Notes: generated by a model not told the origin, from the sequence alone. Counted from the stretch's first letter, positions 23,085 through 36,019 are shown. The stretch is 64,000 nucleotides of DNA from Callorhinus ursinus (GCF_003265705.1 NW_020312828.1:58942391-59006390); one strand, 5' to 3'. Numbers and translations: made by a program.

Positions 23085-23820
23085 CTGTGCAGGCATATTT
23101 ATACCATTAATTTCATTAATGATTTTCTTTTTATGACAAATGCACTATCCTAGCATTTTTGCGATTAATCCAACTTGGCATGGCTTCTATTAGTATTTAT
23201 AATTTGATTAGCTAATAGTTTCATCAATGTTAGCAAATAGGATTAGCTCATAATCTTCTTTCTCAAGTTCTTTTTTGTCAGGTATTGTCACAAATATCAA
23301 CGTAATGCTGACCTCATAAATTGGCTTAAGTATCATTCTGTCTTTTTCTATTTTTTGTAAAATGTATTACAACTTCTTATAAAATTTCTGGATCTGAGGG
23401 GTGTGTGTGTGTGTACTAATTTTGATGGTAGAAAGTATTTTTTGTTGCTGATACATTTTTTAATGATATAAAGCTACACAGGATTTCTATTTTATCTAGA
23501 ACCAAATTTGATAAAATATATTCTAGGAATTTGTGCATTTTGTCTAAAATTTCAACTTACTGATACAGTATGCTCTGTTATACAAGAATTTATACATGGT
23601 CCATTCTCAATATTGTTTATTTTCTAGAGACACGTTTATTATTAGCAGCATTATATTATAGATTTATAAGTAAGCCATGTGTATTAGTATTGTCCAATAC
23701 CATCTTTTGGATTTGTGGTCCTTAATGTTACATATATGTATATATGTAGTGTTGTATATGTATATATATAGTTTTATTTTTTCTAATAGAAGTTTTTGTC
23801 TTTTTTAATATAAATATTTG
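23085..23820 (-). mobile_element. Old L1 (L1M class) ORF2 fragment, minus strand
   Basis: Reversed ORF2 reverse-transcriptase region: TTTTGTCAGGTATTGTCACA, AACGTAATGCTGACCTCATA, then a TCTATTTTTTGTAAAATG block. Many indels. A short TG tract sits at 23400-23416. Confidence 0.7.
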
Positions 23821-23879
23821 TGGATATAAACTTCTTAAATATTGCATAAGATGCAATCTTCTAGGTTTTGGGGTTTTGT

Positions 23880-24310
23880 GGGGTTTTTTGGTAATTTAAT
23901 TGGAAAGTATAAGAATATCACAAAGAACATTCAAATTCTCTTGATCCAGAATTATCTATTGTTAATATCTTATCTATATTTATTATTTGTGCTTATTTTC
24001 CCTTTGAACTATTTGAGAGTAAGTTACATATAATATGACATCTTACTTCTAAATATTCAGTATTGTATAGATTGAGAATAAGGATATTCACATACATAAA
24101 CACATTTTTACTCAAATAAGAAAGTCTAACATTAATAAAATACTGTTTTCTAATCTATAGTCTCTATTCTAATTTGGAAATTATCCCAATAATGCCCTTT
24201 ATAACATTTTTCTCAATCCCAAGGTCAAATCCAAAATTAGGTATTGATTTTAGTTATCATATTGCTTTAATTCCCTAATAATTTTCTAAAGGAAATTTTT
24301 TTTTCACATA
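23880..24310 (-). mobile_element. Old L1-related fragment, minus strand (tentative)
   Basis: AGGATATTCACATACATAAACAC, then TTGGAAATTATCCCAATAATGCCC and ATTTTTCTCAATCCCAAGGTCAAATCC, shows the same block order as 9715-10400. Confidence 0.45.
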
Positions 24311-24929
24311 TCAAGGGTTCATTTTCAGCTAAAGAAATGAACACCCTGCATTTGACAAGAGAAAGAGAATTGGAAATATCACTTTCTTAAAAATAATTTA
24401 ATTAGTTCAAGCATAAATATAAAATTAGCCAAGCTCAATGCATTCAAGTCACAATACAGAGAATTTCTCTTTAAAGGAAAGCCCTTCTCCGGATACTTAA
24501 TGATGCTTATGTATACATTCAGAATTTCAAAGGTAGTGAAAGTAAATGGTCTTTCCTTGTTTGCTAAGTAACTTTTAAATCTAAAATATCTTTTTTTATC
24601 AAGGTTTTGACCAAATTTATATATTAAATTATCTATTTTATGAGGTCTTCCTTTGCATTAAACATCAAAATATTAAATATTTTCAAAAAGCGAATTTTAA
24701 AAATATTAGAATCACGAAACCTAGACAATAAAAAACAAGGTTATGAGTTATGCATTTTTAAAAGGAAAATAAGCTCTAATTTATGGTGACATACTGCCTG
24801 GCTGGTAGACAACAATAATATGAAACCTTAAATACCAGACTCCGTGGTTCATAAGTGGACCCTGACCACCCAAGTGGAGGTCAGAGTCGAGAAACTACGT
24901 AATCAGGATACTAAAAAAACAACAATACA
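24311..24929. other. Unassigned AT-rich sequence
   Basis: Nothing recognised. Confidence 0.5.
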
Positions 24930-25110
24930 TGAAGCTGTCATTTATTGAGCACTGTGGGCTAGGCATTTTGTCAAGTGCTATTTGCGTATTTTATCATTAA
25001 ATTTTCCCAGTGGCCATAGGAAGTAGTTCCATTTTACTGAAGAATATATTGAGATCCATAAAAGTTGAACAATTTGAGAAGGTGATCCAATGCTATATCA
25101 CGCTCCATAG
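24930..25110 (-). repeat. MIR element, minus strand
   Basis: CATTTATTGAGCACTGTGGGC, GGCATTTTGTCAAGTGCTAT, CCATTTTACTGAAGAATATA and GTTGAACAATTTGAGAAGG follow reversed MIR order. Confidence 0.8.
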
Positions 25111-27134
25111 GGACCTGGTCAGAGATCTGGGCAAAATCCATGTCCCCCAAGGGATGGCATTCCTCATAGTTCAAAATGGTCCCAAGTTCCAGGCATTAGT
25201 TTAGAGACAAGGAGAAGGATATGAGCAAAAGACGGCTTATAGCAGCTAATACATGGAGCTTCTACTAACATCATCTTTGGCCTGAATTTAGTCATATGAG
25301 CACATCCAGTTGCAAGAAAGTCTATGAAGTAGAGTCTTCATTATATTATATAGCTTTATTTACAGCTAAAATTCTGATAATGGAAGAAAGTAGAAACAGA
25401 TATTGGGGACAAACATTGGCTTATACCTGATGATCTAAGCGCTGTTAGGAAAAAAAAGACTAAAATTAAAAATGAAACCCAATCCCATTATGCTAAAAGT
25501 CAGTATTGGTATCATTCCCTTCAAAATCTCTTTTTAAATCTTGTTGAAACAATGAAACTAAAATTGCTGAAGAAATCTGAGGCTATACCTAAGAGGGGCA
25601 ACTCAATGAACATAAAGCAAAGGTTTCTCCATGAAGCAAAAACACATAATTTCAGTAATAATAATCATACTATTTGGTTCTGTCCTTTAATACAATTTGA
25701 AGTCTAAGCACTAAATTACAGGATGATAAACTGCCTGAATTTTTGTATGAATGCATACTCTTGTGATAATAAATAATTATTGGAAGTTTAATGTTGGAAA
25801 ACAATATTGGGGGCTTGAAATACATCAAAAATCTCTAGCCAAAGTAAAGTACATGAAATTCACTCTGATTTGGCACACTCCTAAGAATAACATGAGGCTG
25901 TTTCTATGCACATGTTTAGCACAGCCTTTGGCACCATTATGATTAAGTGTTACACAATTCATGATGTAACACTACTCTTCAGGAAAGAAGGAAAAAAAAG
26001 ACAAATTCCATGTGCCTTTTGGGATAATATTAACAAAAAAGTGAAGGACATTCCAGTCCAAGCCTCTGCTGGAAAATGGAAAAGACAAATGATGAGAATT
26101 AAAAAAAGAAAGAAAGAAAGAAATACAAGAACATTTTCCAAAGCTTATTTCATGGATGAGGAGTATGCCACAGGAAAAAGTAATTGTAAAATTCCGGAAA
26201 AAACCAATAACACAAGCTGCCTCAGTCTAGGAAACTTCTGAGAATCTTGAACATGCTGACAGGTGTTATCTTTCTCTGTGAGTGTGTATTGATGAAGTGT
26301 TGTCCAAATCATCTGAGTGTAGGACATGCTTCCTCAGAATAACTAGTGAAATTAGTATTTAATGGGTTACCTGTTCAGGAACCATTGCTAGGGACTTCAT
26401 ATATCACTGCTGATCACCCATCTTACCTCAGTTAACCTAAGTACTGAATCTCTTTCCTTCTCTCAAGTGAGAACACCATCTTCCTTTCCTCAACATACCC
26501 TTCTCCACAAATGTCCTTCCAAAGACCCTCCCTTACGTATTTTAAGGAACCACCTTTGCTCCACACCCTTCTTCCTAATCCCTTAATTATTTTTCTGTAT
26601 TTTCCTGAATAACTTGTGTTAGGACTATATGCAATCCCTAAATATATTTCTTTCTTAAATGAAGGTGTATCCCATAAATGTTCAAAACCTGAATGTAGGA
26701 GAATATAAGTGAAAGTCATAAAATTACATCAGGAAATTGAAGATGGAGCTAGACTTGAAGCTAAGTGGCAAGCCAGATGTCGTCATAAGGGAATATGCAG
26801 AATATGAAGAACAGAAGTTTCTAATTCTTCTTGGGACATCAAATATGATAAGGGTGTGTGAAAAATGAATTATGTGGAGTGTGTGTGTGTGTGTGTGTGT
26901 ATGCATTCATTGGCATGGTTCCTTTATCTAGCTTCTCTATTTTAAAGATTATGTTTTCTGATTTTTAATCATCCCTTGAATTTATGCCATGAAAAGAAAT
27001 CAATAACAAACTTATACTGAAAAATTGGTGAATTAATTCTATTGATATGTGGGCTGTGTTTAATATAAATTGAAGAATAATAAAAAAGGTTTTTATGAAA
27101 TGAAGTTATTCATCAAATACCTTAAATTACTTAT
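25111..27134. other. 2 kb with no gene or clear repeat
   Basis: The longest frame is 111 codons (plus strand, 25906-26241). It is lysine-rich by composition and has no domain. An AAAG tract lies at 26100-26125 and a GT tract at 26880-26901. Confidence 0.5.
26880..26901 (+). repeat. (GT)n microsatellite
   Basis: Eleven GT units. Confidence 0.93.
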
Positions 27135-27500
27135 TTTTAAATGTACTGGTTTATCAAGCACTGTTTGAGTAGCTAACATGGACTCAACATTATGTTAGAT
27201 GTTATGGAAAGAGGATGAGGAAGCCATAACCGCTGCCCACAAAAACCCCTTGATCTCATATGTTAGGGTGAGGGGAGATAGCCAAGTATAAAGCTAACTG
27301 TGATAAAATGTGACAAGGCTGATACGCTGATATAAAGGTGACCTGAACAGTGTTCCTGGAGTACTGTGCCAGTAGGAAGAAGAATTGATTTCGCTGAGCC
27401 AGGGAGAAAGATCTGGAAGAATCCACAGAGATGGCAACATCTGAGGTATGACTTGAAGGAAAAGTAAAGATTTACTCTCTGAGGAAGAGATGACAGGAGG
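27135..27500. repeat. Possible L2-like ancient repeat
   Basis: TTTATCAAGCACTGTTTGAG and AGGTGACCTGAACAGTGTTC followed by GGTATGACTTGAAGGA recall decayed L2-class sequence. Low confidence. Confidence 0.3.
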
Positions 27501-27799
27501 CACTATGAGTAATCACTTGGGGAGATAAAAGTGAATGAAACAGCTGAGAAGGGCAAGTAGAGCAGTCATCTAGCAAAATATCCAAACACAATAGGTCCTC
27601 TATATTTCCATTTTATACAAATGAATTTGTAAGGAAATGAATGAATAAATGAGCTACAGATGGGAGGTGACAGAGAGACCAAGGGCCGGTATAGGAACAT
27701 CTGACAGATAAGTTTCAGAATGTGAAGGATTCTACTTGCATAATTGTAAAACTCAACTGTAAAGTCAATGACATATCCATATGAGAAAAAAAAAAATGA

Positions 27800-28480
27800 T
27801 CAATGAAAGAAAAGGTGATTAGTTGGACTTCATTAACTTTAAAATTAAAAACATATTATGAGAAACACTACTAAGAGAATTAAAAAACAAGCCACAGTCT
27901 GGGAGAAAGAAAACTTGCAAAACATATAAGTGATAAAAACATGGACCTAAAATACACAATGAACAAAAAGTATGTGAGGTGATGGATATATTAATTAGCT
28001 TCACTGTGGTAAACATTTCTCAATGATATCCTTATATCAAAACATCACATTATAAAAAAGATCGCAGTGTATACCTTAATTATATGCAATTTTGATTTCT
28101 CAATTATACCTCAGTAAAGCTGAGAAAAATAAAATAATATAAAAAATACTCAGAGAACACTTAAAAATCAAGTTAAGAAAAACCAGCCCAATTTAAAAGA
28201 GTTTAAAACATCTGAGAGCACACCTCACTAGAGAAGGTATACATAGAGATGACACATAAACTTAAAAAAAAAATACTCAACATAATTTGTCCCTAGAGAA
28301 ATACAAATTAAAACAACAAAGTAATATTTTATATAGACACTAAAATTAAAAAAAAAAAAAACTGAAAATACGATGGCTAGTGAGAAGGCAGAGCAACAGA
28401 ACTCACTCTCAGTCATTGCTGGTGAGCATGCCAGAGTTTGGCCACTTAAGAAGACAGCTTGGCAATTTCTTATAAAGCTA
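27800..28480 (+). mobile_element. Old L1 (L1M class) ORF2 3' part with nested 3' end
   Basis: GGACTTCATTAACTTTAAAA, AAAACAAGCCACAGTCTGGG and AAAACTTGCAAAACATATAA match the ORF2 tail. After 28135 the ORF2 order resumes (CACCTCACTAGAGAAGGTAT, GAGAAATACAAATTAAAACAAC). Between them lies a different L1 3' end (27965-28135). Confidence 0.8.
27965..28135 (+). mobile_element. L1 3' end nested in an older L1
   Basis: GATATATTAATTAGCTTCACTG, GTGGTAAACATTTCTCAATG, then TATATGCAATTTTGATTTCTC and ACCTCAGTAAAGCTGAGAAA is a typical L1M 3'UTR end with an A-rich tail. ORF2 sequence of another copy lies on both sides. Confidence 0.7.
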
Positions 28481-31400
28481 AGCTTTAAGTCTGGAAAACA
28501 CCAAGATTCTGGGAAATAGATGAAGTGAACTTAGCAACATACGCTGAAAAGGAACCACTATGTTCATAGTTGACCTTGTTGCTCCTCTCCAACTTTGAGA
28601 TCAGACCTTGGACTCCACCTAACTAGTAGGTAAGTAGGGGTTTATTATACAGCATTAAGTGGATTACAGACTCTTGGAAAGGCTAGAGAAACTACTCTAT
28701 GCTGAGCTTCCAGAAACAACTTTGGTAGGGATGCTGGGGAGCCCCCAGACCCACCACACCTCTGTTGCAGTCAGAACTACTGAGCCCACAGGACACTGCC
28801 TCTGCCACTCCCCAGTGCCAGTGAACCAGTGTCTCTGGTTGCATCTGAGCAGGAGAACTAAATGACATGGTCCCTAATAGAAAGGGAAGCTAGGAAGTAA
28901 AGGGTTTAGTTTGCCTATTTGTTTTATCCTTTGTTCAAAGGCCCAAAGTGCATTCTGAGAAACTACCAAAATGTATACAGGGTTTCCAAAAATGGCGAGT
29001 GACCAAACTAACCGATGTCCTTGCCCACCTGTAAAGTGTGAAAATGAGAATCATACAGGGATAATAAAAACTAATAGAATCAGCTGAGCTAATTTTATTT
29101 TGAGCATGTCACATGCAGCTAGAAGAAGCAAATCTAAACTTTAGTATTCTCTTATTTTGAACAAAAGCACAGAAATCATACTGGCTGAATGGTCTAAAAT
29201 TCTTTTAGCATGTTTTGATACGGCATAAATCAATTTTGTAGCTGAAAACTAATCTGATATACTTTGATATACTCATTAGATAAGGTAATGTTCTAAGCTT
29301 TAAGTAGGTCAATGTGTAACTCCATCATTAATATAGTTGTGGTTTTATATAGCTATATTGGATCTTCAAATTTTGTAAATTAAGATGGTTGAGCCTTTTT
29401 TAAAAAAATAACTGATGTTAAGGGACAGTTCCCCTTATATAATTGCTGTCAGTTGGAAGTTTAAGGGGAATGTGTTTAGAGAAATAATTGGATTTATTTC
29501 TGATAATTAAGTGCTTCTCTATTGGTTCATTTCACTTAACGTGAGGTCTCACACTACTGAAGTCATTGTTTCTATTTATATCTCTACTCAGATGCGGAAT
29601 ATTTTAAAATTTTAATTGACTTTTGGGGTCAGATATATTCCCCCAAAAATTCACCATATAGCCAGAATTTTTAGGCTTGTAAAATATACATAATGAAGAA
29701 CATACAGTGCAGGTAATATATAAAACTTAGGCAATATCAAGATACCCAACTGGAGTTACATCATAAAAATGTTCCAAAAAAATGTCAACTCTCACAAATT
29801 CCATTCCTACTGTTACAAATAAAACTATACTTCGGGGGCCCAAACCCACAGGTAATGTATTCTTTGGGAGGCCCCAAGCCTATAAACCTGAGATGAAATA
29901 GACCAGACTGTTGGGCTTCTATAACCATTTGGAAATCCTTATCCTTGGTGTAACCAATTACGATCAGGTCAGTCATATTTATTCTCAATTAAATAACTGC
30001 CATATGAATAATAATTTAGGGGACTCTGACTAAACTCTTTTAACAACCTGATTCTTATATACAAGTGTTTAATGGTCAGTGACCTTAGGTTTTGAACAGC
30101 TAAGTGGTTAGTCAAACATAATGCTTTAAAACAAACCGAACAGCAACAACAAAAACAGAATCAGTAGTTACATCTCAGTACTCAGCTTGCAGTAGCTGAT
30201 GCTCAGATGGTATAACTAGGATGTTATCCATTTTAATTCAGAAGGTTCAGAAATGCTGGAAAGAACAGTCACACCTTCTAAAACAGGAAACAATAATATT
30301 TGACTGAGAACACTATCACTTTGTCAAGTGCACTGTTTTTCAAAAGAGAAATTAGCTCAAGGCAGTCTGTTAGTCTACTCTAACAATTAAGCTAATAAAA
30401 TAAGAAGTAACTAAAGTACTTTTTGTTCTTCTGATTCACTGAAATAACAACATGAAGAGGACTTCCAGGGAGGCTGAGACTCTTTCCAATAAAATTCTAA
30501 TTTGAAGCTCTCACCCATAATGTTGAGGCCAAAGCTGAACATATGTGTTCCTTAAGGTTTTCAAAGTACTCTAAAAAATATTTTTATTTATAAAAAATGT
30601 AGCTACATATGATGTTATTTATTAAAAAAAAGTAGCTACTTATGATGTCAGATTTAAACAAAACCTTTTTTTTTTCATTCTTCACGCTGGTATACAATAG
30701 ATAAGAACACTGTTAAAATAAAATTCACAGAAAAATAAAGGGGATTTCTTATGAGAAATTTCTGATACAGAGTAAGCAAAAACAACCAGCCTTTAATAAA
30801 TGCTTTTTAAAGATGTCAGTAACTTATAATTTATTTTAAATGTTAGAATCTCACTCTTCCCATTATTTCACAATATTTTTATTAAAAAATTTCCTTTCAG
30901 TATATGGTCGTAAAATTAAAGATAGGAAATTTTTACAATACTGGAATCACGTGTTACACGAAGTCTAAATCAATTGCTTTTTCCATTTCCAATTTTTATT
31001 CAAGTAATAAATGCACATGGTAGAAATAAAATTTTACAGAAGGGTTTATAACATGTCCTACACCTCACAAACACAAGGCTTGTTTCCCTGTGGTAACTAT
31101 TTTTAATTGTCTCTGTTTTGTGTTTCTTTTGGTGGTTAGCTCCTTAACTTTAACAACCAACATAAATTTTTGTTACTGTGTCATTTTAAGTTTTTTTTTT
31201 AAAGAAAAGGATTTAACTCGTGCAATCCCTTCTCCCTTCCCAAAGTTGGTATTTTAAATTCCAGTTCTTATTCCATCAACTCTACCTAATCTTTTGTTTG
31301 GTTGACCTCTATGTTCATTACAGAAACAATGTGCCTCGCTCCTTCAATACGGGTCACTTACCCTATTCCATTTGTCATATTTTTAGCTGCACCTTCACTT

Positions 31401-31668
31401 TTAAGTTGCCACAACTGAAAGATAATATTTACATTTTCTTCTCTCATCATATTTTTAGTATTCTGTATTTTGTCTGAGGTCATTTCAAAAGTCGAAAGCA
31501 AATAAACAGCACTATTAGAGGAAATATTTACTCCCAACTGCTTTCGTTTGGAAAGACCTTCCCTAAAACATTGCTCTCTCTTCCTCCTCTCTAACTTCTC
31601 ACCAAATGCAGAATGACTTGACAGGTAAGTCTGGAAGGGAAACAATACGCTAAACACAGTTCCTCCTA
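28481..31668. other. 3.2 kb with no gene or clear repeat
   Basis: 28660-28860 is GC-richer with a 68-codon open frame, but there is no domain and no splice support. The rest is AT-rich. No SINE or L1 is recognised, so this is one of the least repeat-marked stretches. Confidence 0.5.
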
Positions 31669-31966
31669 TCGTGGTCTGGTAGGGCTACTATAACAAAAAT
31701 ACCACAGACTAGATGACTTCAACAGAAAACATTTATTTCTCACAGTTCTGGAGGCTGAGAAGACCAAGATCCCAAGATTGAGTCACTACCACATTTGGTA
31801 TCTGGTGAGAGACCACTTGATTGATAGCAGGTCTTTTACTGCCAGAGAGCTCTCTACAGTCTCTTTTATAAGGACACTAATCCCATTAGTGAGAGTTCCA
31901 CCCTCGTGACCTAATCATCTCCCAAAGACCCCCACCTCCAAATACCATCACAGTGAGGATTTAGAG

Positions 31967-31968
<2 letters not shown>
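31669..31968 (-). mobile_element. MLT1 LTR (ERVL-MaLR), minus strand
   Basis: Clear reversed MLT1: GGGCTACTATAACAAAAATACC, ATTTATTTCTCACAGTTCTGG, TCTCTTTTATAAGGACACTAA, CCCATTAGTGAGAGTTCCACC, ACCTAATCATCTCCCAAAGACC and AATACCATCACAGTGAGG. A solo LTR of an ancient endogenous retrovirus-like element with no coding region. Confidence 0.92.

Positions 31969-32008
<40 letters not shown>
31969..32008 (+). repeat. (AC)20 microsatellite
   Basis: A pure AC run directly abutting the MLT1 LTR. Confidence 0.98.
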
Positions 32009-32009
<1 letters not shown>

Positions 32010-32235
32010 CTTAAGATAGCTCTGTAAATGTTATAACTGTGGGATAATACTTCAGAGAATGAAACTGTCATATTCATTATGTGTAGTAAGACAGACAGGG
32101 CCTTGAACATTCCTAAGATGTTGGGGAGAAGATCAGTGCTTGCCAGGAATCAAGAAAGAGAGGAGAGGTTAATGACAAAGGGGACATTTAGAGAAACTTC
32201 CAGGGTGAAGGAACGGTCTGCCATACCTGGTAGTA

Positions 32236-32700
32236 GAATCCTGATTCAATCCATCACCAAACCCATACAAAGACAACCAATGGAATGGGAGGAAAATATC
32301 TGTAAGCCATATATCTGATAAGTGGTCAGTCACCAAAATATATAAGGAACTTCTATAATTCAATAGCAAGAAAAAAAATGCAACTGTATTTTTAAAAAAT
32401 GGGCTAAGGGCTTGAACAGACATTTCTCCAAAGAAGATACACAAATGGCCAACAGGTATATGAAAAGATGCTCAATGCCAATAATCATCAAGGAAATGCA
32501 AATCAAAACTACAAGAAGATTATCACCTCGCATTTGGCAAAATGGCTATTATCAAACAAACAAACAAAGAAACCCAAAAGATAACAAGTGTTGGCAAGGT
32601 TGTGGAGAAATTGAAGTATTGTTATGATTGTACACTGTCAGTGGGAATGCAAAATCATGCAGCCACTGTGCAAAACAATGTGAAATTTCCTTAAAATTTT
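32236..32700 (+). mobile_element. Old L1 ORF2 3' part, first piece of a long chain
   Basis: ORF2-tail blocks in order: CATACAAAGACAACCAATGG, AACAGACATTTCTCCAAAGA, GATACACAAATGGCCAACAG, AGATGCTCAATGCCAATAA, GTGTTGGCAAGGTTGTGGAG and CAGTGGGAATGCAAAATCAT. The frame is broken. The same element appears to continue at 33195. Confidence 0.88.
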
Positions 32701-33194
32701 TAAAAATCATTACTATATGATATTTTATATATGTGCTATTTATATCTATATACTATTTTTATATCTATATACTATTTTTTATCTACACCATTTATGTATA
32801 CTATTATTTATATATTACTTTATATATGTACTATCATATTTACCATTTTAATATATACATTATTGTAAATATATAAAATTGCGGGACAGTCATATTTAAG
32901 TTTTTATTTAATTGATAACCTCCATTACACATTAAGTTAATATTACAGCAAATAAAAAGAGAAACATTTGGAAATTGAACTAAAAGTTCAGAACCTATTA
33001 ACTCGAACAGAAATATAAACCAACATTAAAGGAAACAATCATAACAATACTTCATATTGAAAAGTCAATTTCTTTGTTGTAATTAATTATGTTTATGATT
33101 CAGGAACTGTTCCATATTTTTCTGCTATGCTTTTGTATCATACATGTAACAAACAGAAAAGTTCCTAGCTATGCCTATGAACACATGGGAATTT
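32701..33194. other. AT-rich insert interrupting the old L1
   Basis: 32700-32885 is built of imperfect TATATCTATATACTATTTTT units. 32886-33194 is AT-rich unique-looking sequence. The L1 ORF2 alignment stops before and resumes after it. Confidence 0.55.
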
Positions 33195-33934
33195 TCTGTA
33201 AATTTTCAGCAATTCCACTTTTCGGTATATAGCCAAAAGACTTGAATCCCAAAGAAATACCTTCACTCCCATATTCATTGCAGCACCATTCACAATAGCT
33301 AAAGTACGGGGAAAAAATAAATATCCATCAACGGATGAATGGACCAAAAATGTGGTATATAGAGGCATTTGGAATATTATTCAGTCTTAAAAAAGAAGGA
33401 AATCTGGCAATATATAACAACATTGATGAACCTGGAGGACATTATGCTAAGTGGAATAAACCAATCACAGAATGACAAACATTGCATGATTCCACTTATA
33501 TAGGGTCTATAAATTAGTAAAATTCATGAAAACAACAAATAGAAATGTTATGCCAGGGTGTGGGGGAGGAGAAAATGGGGAGTTGCCAAACAATAGACAT
33601 AAAATGTAAATTATGCACGACGAATAAGTTTTGGACATACACTGTACAACACTGTGCCTATAGATAACAATACTGTATTGTACACTTAAAAGTCTGTTAA
33701 GAGGATAGATCTCATGTTAAATATTCTTACCACAATAATTTTTTAAATGTCCTTTTAAATAAAAAACAAACAAACATAGAACTGTATATCACAAAGAGTG
33801 TGCTTTCATGTATGCAAAAGTTTACCAAAATCAGTCAGGATGTTGGGGATCCCCAGATGGAATGCAGACTGTGGTAGATTAATTATATTATGAATATAAG
33901 ACATAACTGTGCTAAAGGAAGTGAGGGTAAAAAA
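33195..33934 (+). mobile_element. Old L1 ORF2 end and 3'UTR, second piece
   Basis: GCAATTCCACTTTTCGGTAT, CCATCAACGGATGAATGGAC, ATTATTCAGTCTTAAAAAAG, CATTATGCTAAGTGG and a 3'UTR with CAGGATGTTGGGGATCCCCAG and GGAATGCAGACTGTG. Continues at 34542 past a younger L1. Confidence 0.88.
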
Positions 33935-34095
33935 GGGGGTAGCCCAATTGCACTACTAAGTATTTACCCAAAGGATACAAAAATACTGATTCGAAGGGAT
34001 ACATGCACTCAGGTATTTATAGCAGCTTCATCAATAATAGCCAAATTATGGAAAAAGACCAAATGTCCATCAACTGATGAATGGATAAAGAAGTG

Positions 34096-34146
<51 letters not shown>

Positions 34147-34539
34147 GTGGAATATTACTCAGCCATAAAAAAGAAATCTTGCCACTTGCAATGATGTGGA
34201 TGGGACTAGAGAGTATTATGCTAAGTGAAATAAGTCAGTCAGAGAAAGACAAATACCATGAGATTTCACTCATATGTAGAATTTAAGAAACAAACAGATG
34301 AACATGGGGGGAAAAAAGAGAGAGAGGCAAACTATAAAACAGACTCAACTATAGGGAACAAACTGAGGGTGGCTAGAGGGGAGAGGGGTGGGAGGCTGGG
34401 CTAAATGGGAATGGGTATTAAGGATGATGAGCACTGGGTGTTGGATATAAGTGATGAATCACTAAATTCTACACCTGAAACTAATATTACACTCTATGTT
34501 AACTAACTGGAATTTAAATAAAAACTAAAAAAAAAAAAA
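33935..34539 (+). mobile_element. 5'-truncated carnivore L1 inserted in old L1 3'UTR
   Basis: ORF2 tail (ATTTACCCAAAGGATACAAA, ATCAACTGATGAATGGATAA, ATTATGCTAAGTGAAATAAG), then a 3'UTR with GAGGGGTGGGAGGCTGGGC, GAGCACTGGGTGTTGG and ACACCTGAAACTAATATTAC, ending in A13. The host element's sequence reads on across it (GAGGGTAAAAA then GGAGCTGACCTAAGTAAC). The ORF2 remnant is about 60 codons of open frame only. Confidence 0.9.
34098..34142 (+). repeat. (CA)n inside L1 ORF2
   Basis: About 22 CA units at the position where the intact L1 has TATATATACACAATGG. Confidence 0.97.
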
Positions 34540-34541
34540 GG

Positions 34542-35873
34542 AGCTGACCTAAGTAACTTTGGAAAATGATGGTTCCACTGGAAACTGTAAGACTAGAGGA
34601 CCAAAGACATGTACACCAACACTGTACTCTGCAAATTTGTTTCTCATAGGGTGAAGATTAACAATTCTGAAACTTACATATGTGTGTATGGGGCTTGAGC
34701 AAATAAATAAATGGATATTGGAGACTGGGAACTAGGTTTCTCACTGTCAGAGAAGGAAGACAAAGATAAGTACTAAAAAAGATCAGAATGAACCCTATGG
34801 TATTGAATTGGAGCCAGAGGCATTAGTACGAATGGATGTTTAGCTTAATAAATGTACAGATGGAAACAGGTGTAGATCCATGGGTTAGGAGACAGGCATA
34901 TGTTACCCAGCTCCGTGGGCTCAGAGGGTAAGGAGCTATGACATTCTAGTAGCAATAAGCACACCCATCATTCAGGCCCTGCTTTCTAAGTGCCACACTC
35001 TAATAAAGGGAAGCAAATCTACCTGGGAAAGATGAGGCAGAAATAATATGAGATGAGCCCGTGGCACTTTGTGGTGTCAGGATGTGAGAAAAGCTCAAAA
35101 CCATAAAAGATGGGGGCATTTCAAAAAGATATTAGTAACCAACCTGAAAGAAGCTCCCACTAGCCAAGCTAGAACAATTTAACAAAATAATTATTAACAT
35201 AAAATACAATATAAATATATGTGCATTCATCATGATATGAGTAAATGATTGAATAAATCAATAAATTGGATAGAGAAAAATTTTCCTTAGGAATTCCAAA
35301 TAATATATATGCAGATAGTTCCCCCCCACTTCAGGAATTAGAACAAAACTCCTGCCTCTGAATTGTGGGTTGTGGAGAGAGACTTGGTTTCAAAAAGGAG
35401 AGAAGAAAGAGTAACTTTATAGTGGAGAAACCTAACAGGCACTACCTTAACCAAGTGGTCACCAGTCTAACTATGAGAAGAACATCAAAACAACCCCAAA
35501 TTGTAGAAACCCCATAATAATCTTCACAGTACCTGACCAGACTCCTCAGAACTGTCCGGGTCACGGAAAAACGAAGAAACTGTCGCAGAGGAGACTGGGG
35601 GATACGTGACAATTAATTTCAGTGTTCACTCTGGATGGATCGTGGAAGAGAAAGGGGGACACCGATGAAGAAGTGGTGACATTCACATAAAGTCTGGGGT
35701 TTAATGATAATGGCGTACCAACATGAGTTTCTCAGTTTTGACAGATGTACCAAAATAATATAAAATAACAACCAGTGGGGTAAACTGGGTAAGGAGTACA
35801 TAGAAACCCTGCACTAATTTTGCAACTCCTCTGTAAATCTAAAATTACTCCAAATACAATGTTTATTAAAAAA
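34542..35873 (+). mobile_element. Old L1 (L1M class) 3'UTR, third piece
   Basis: Matches the long L1M 3'UTR: GAGCTGACCTAAGTAACTTT, GTAACTTTATAGTGGAGAAACC, ACTACCTTAACCAAGTGG, AACTGTCGCAGAGGAGACTG, and the ending CTGTAAATCTAAAATTACTCC then TTTATTAAAAA. It completes the element begun at 32236. Confidence 0.8.
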
Positions 35874-35985
35874 TAGATAATGACATATAGGGGTTTTGGC
35901 AGAAGCTTTCATTTTCACTAGTTTTCCAGAAGCAATAAATATAGCTTCAGGTGAAGATTCTGCTAAGAGTGATTCTGATGATGGG

Positions 35986-36019
35986 TGCTAAATAAAATAA
36001 AATAATAAAATAAAATAAA
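35986..36019 (+). repeat. (AAATA)n tract
   Basis: Repeated AAATAAAATA units. Confidence 0.9.

Noticed and set aside
25906..26241. A 111-codon plus-strand ORF
   Set aside because: Composition is that of A-rich DNA (Lys-rich), with no domain, no homology I recognise and no splice signals.
26432..26719. A 95-codon minus-strand ORF
   Set aside because: No recognisable motif, and the reading could be chance in AT-rich DNA.
28659..28865. A GC-richer 68-codon frame that might be an exon
   Set aside because: No convincing acceptor or donor at its edges and no protein motif.
32701..32885. The TA-rich stretch as a replication origin or scaffold attachment site
   Set aside because: AT-richness alone is not evidence in mammalian DNA. 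The stretch looks like an imperfect simple repeat.
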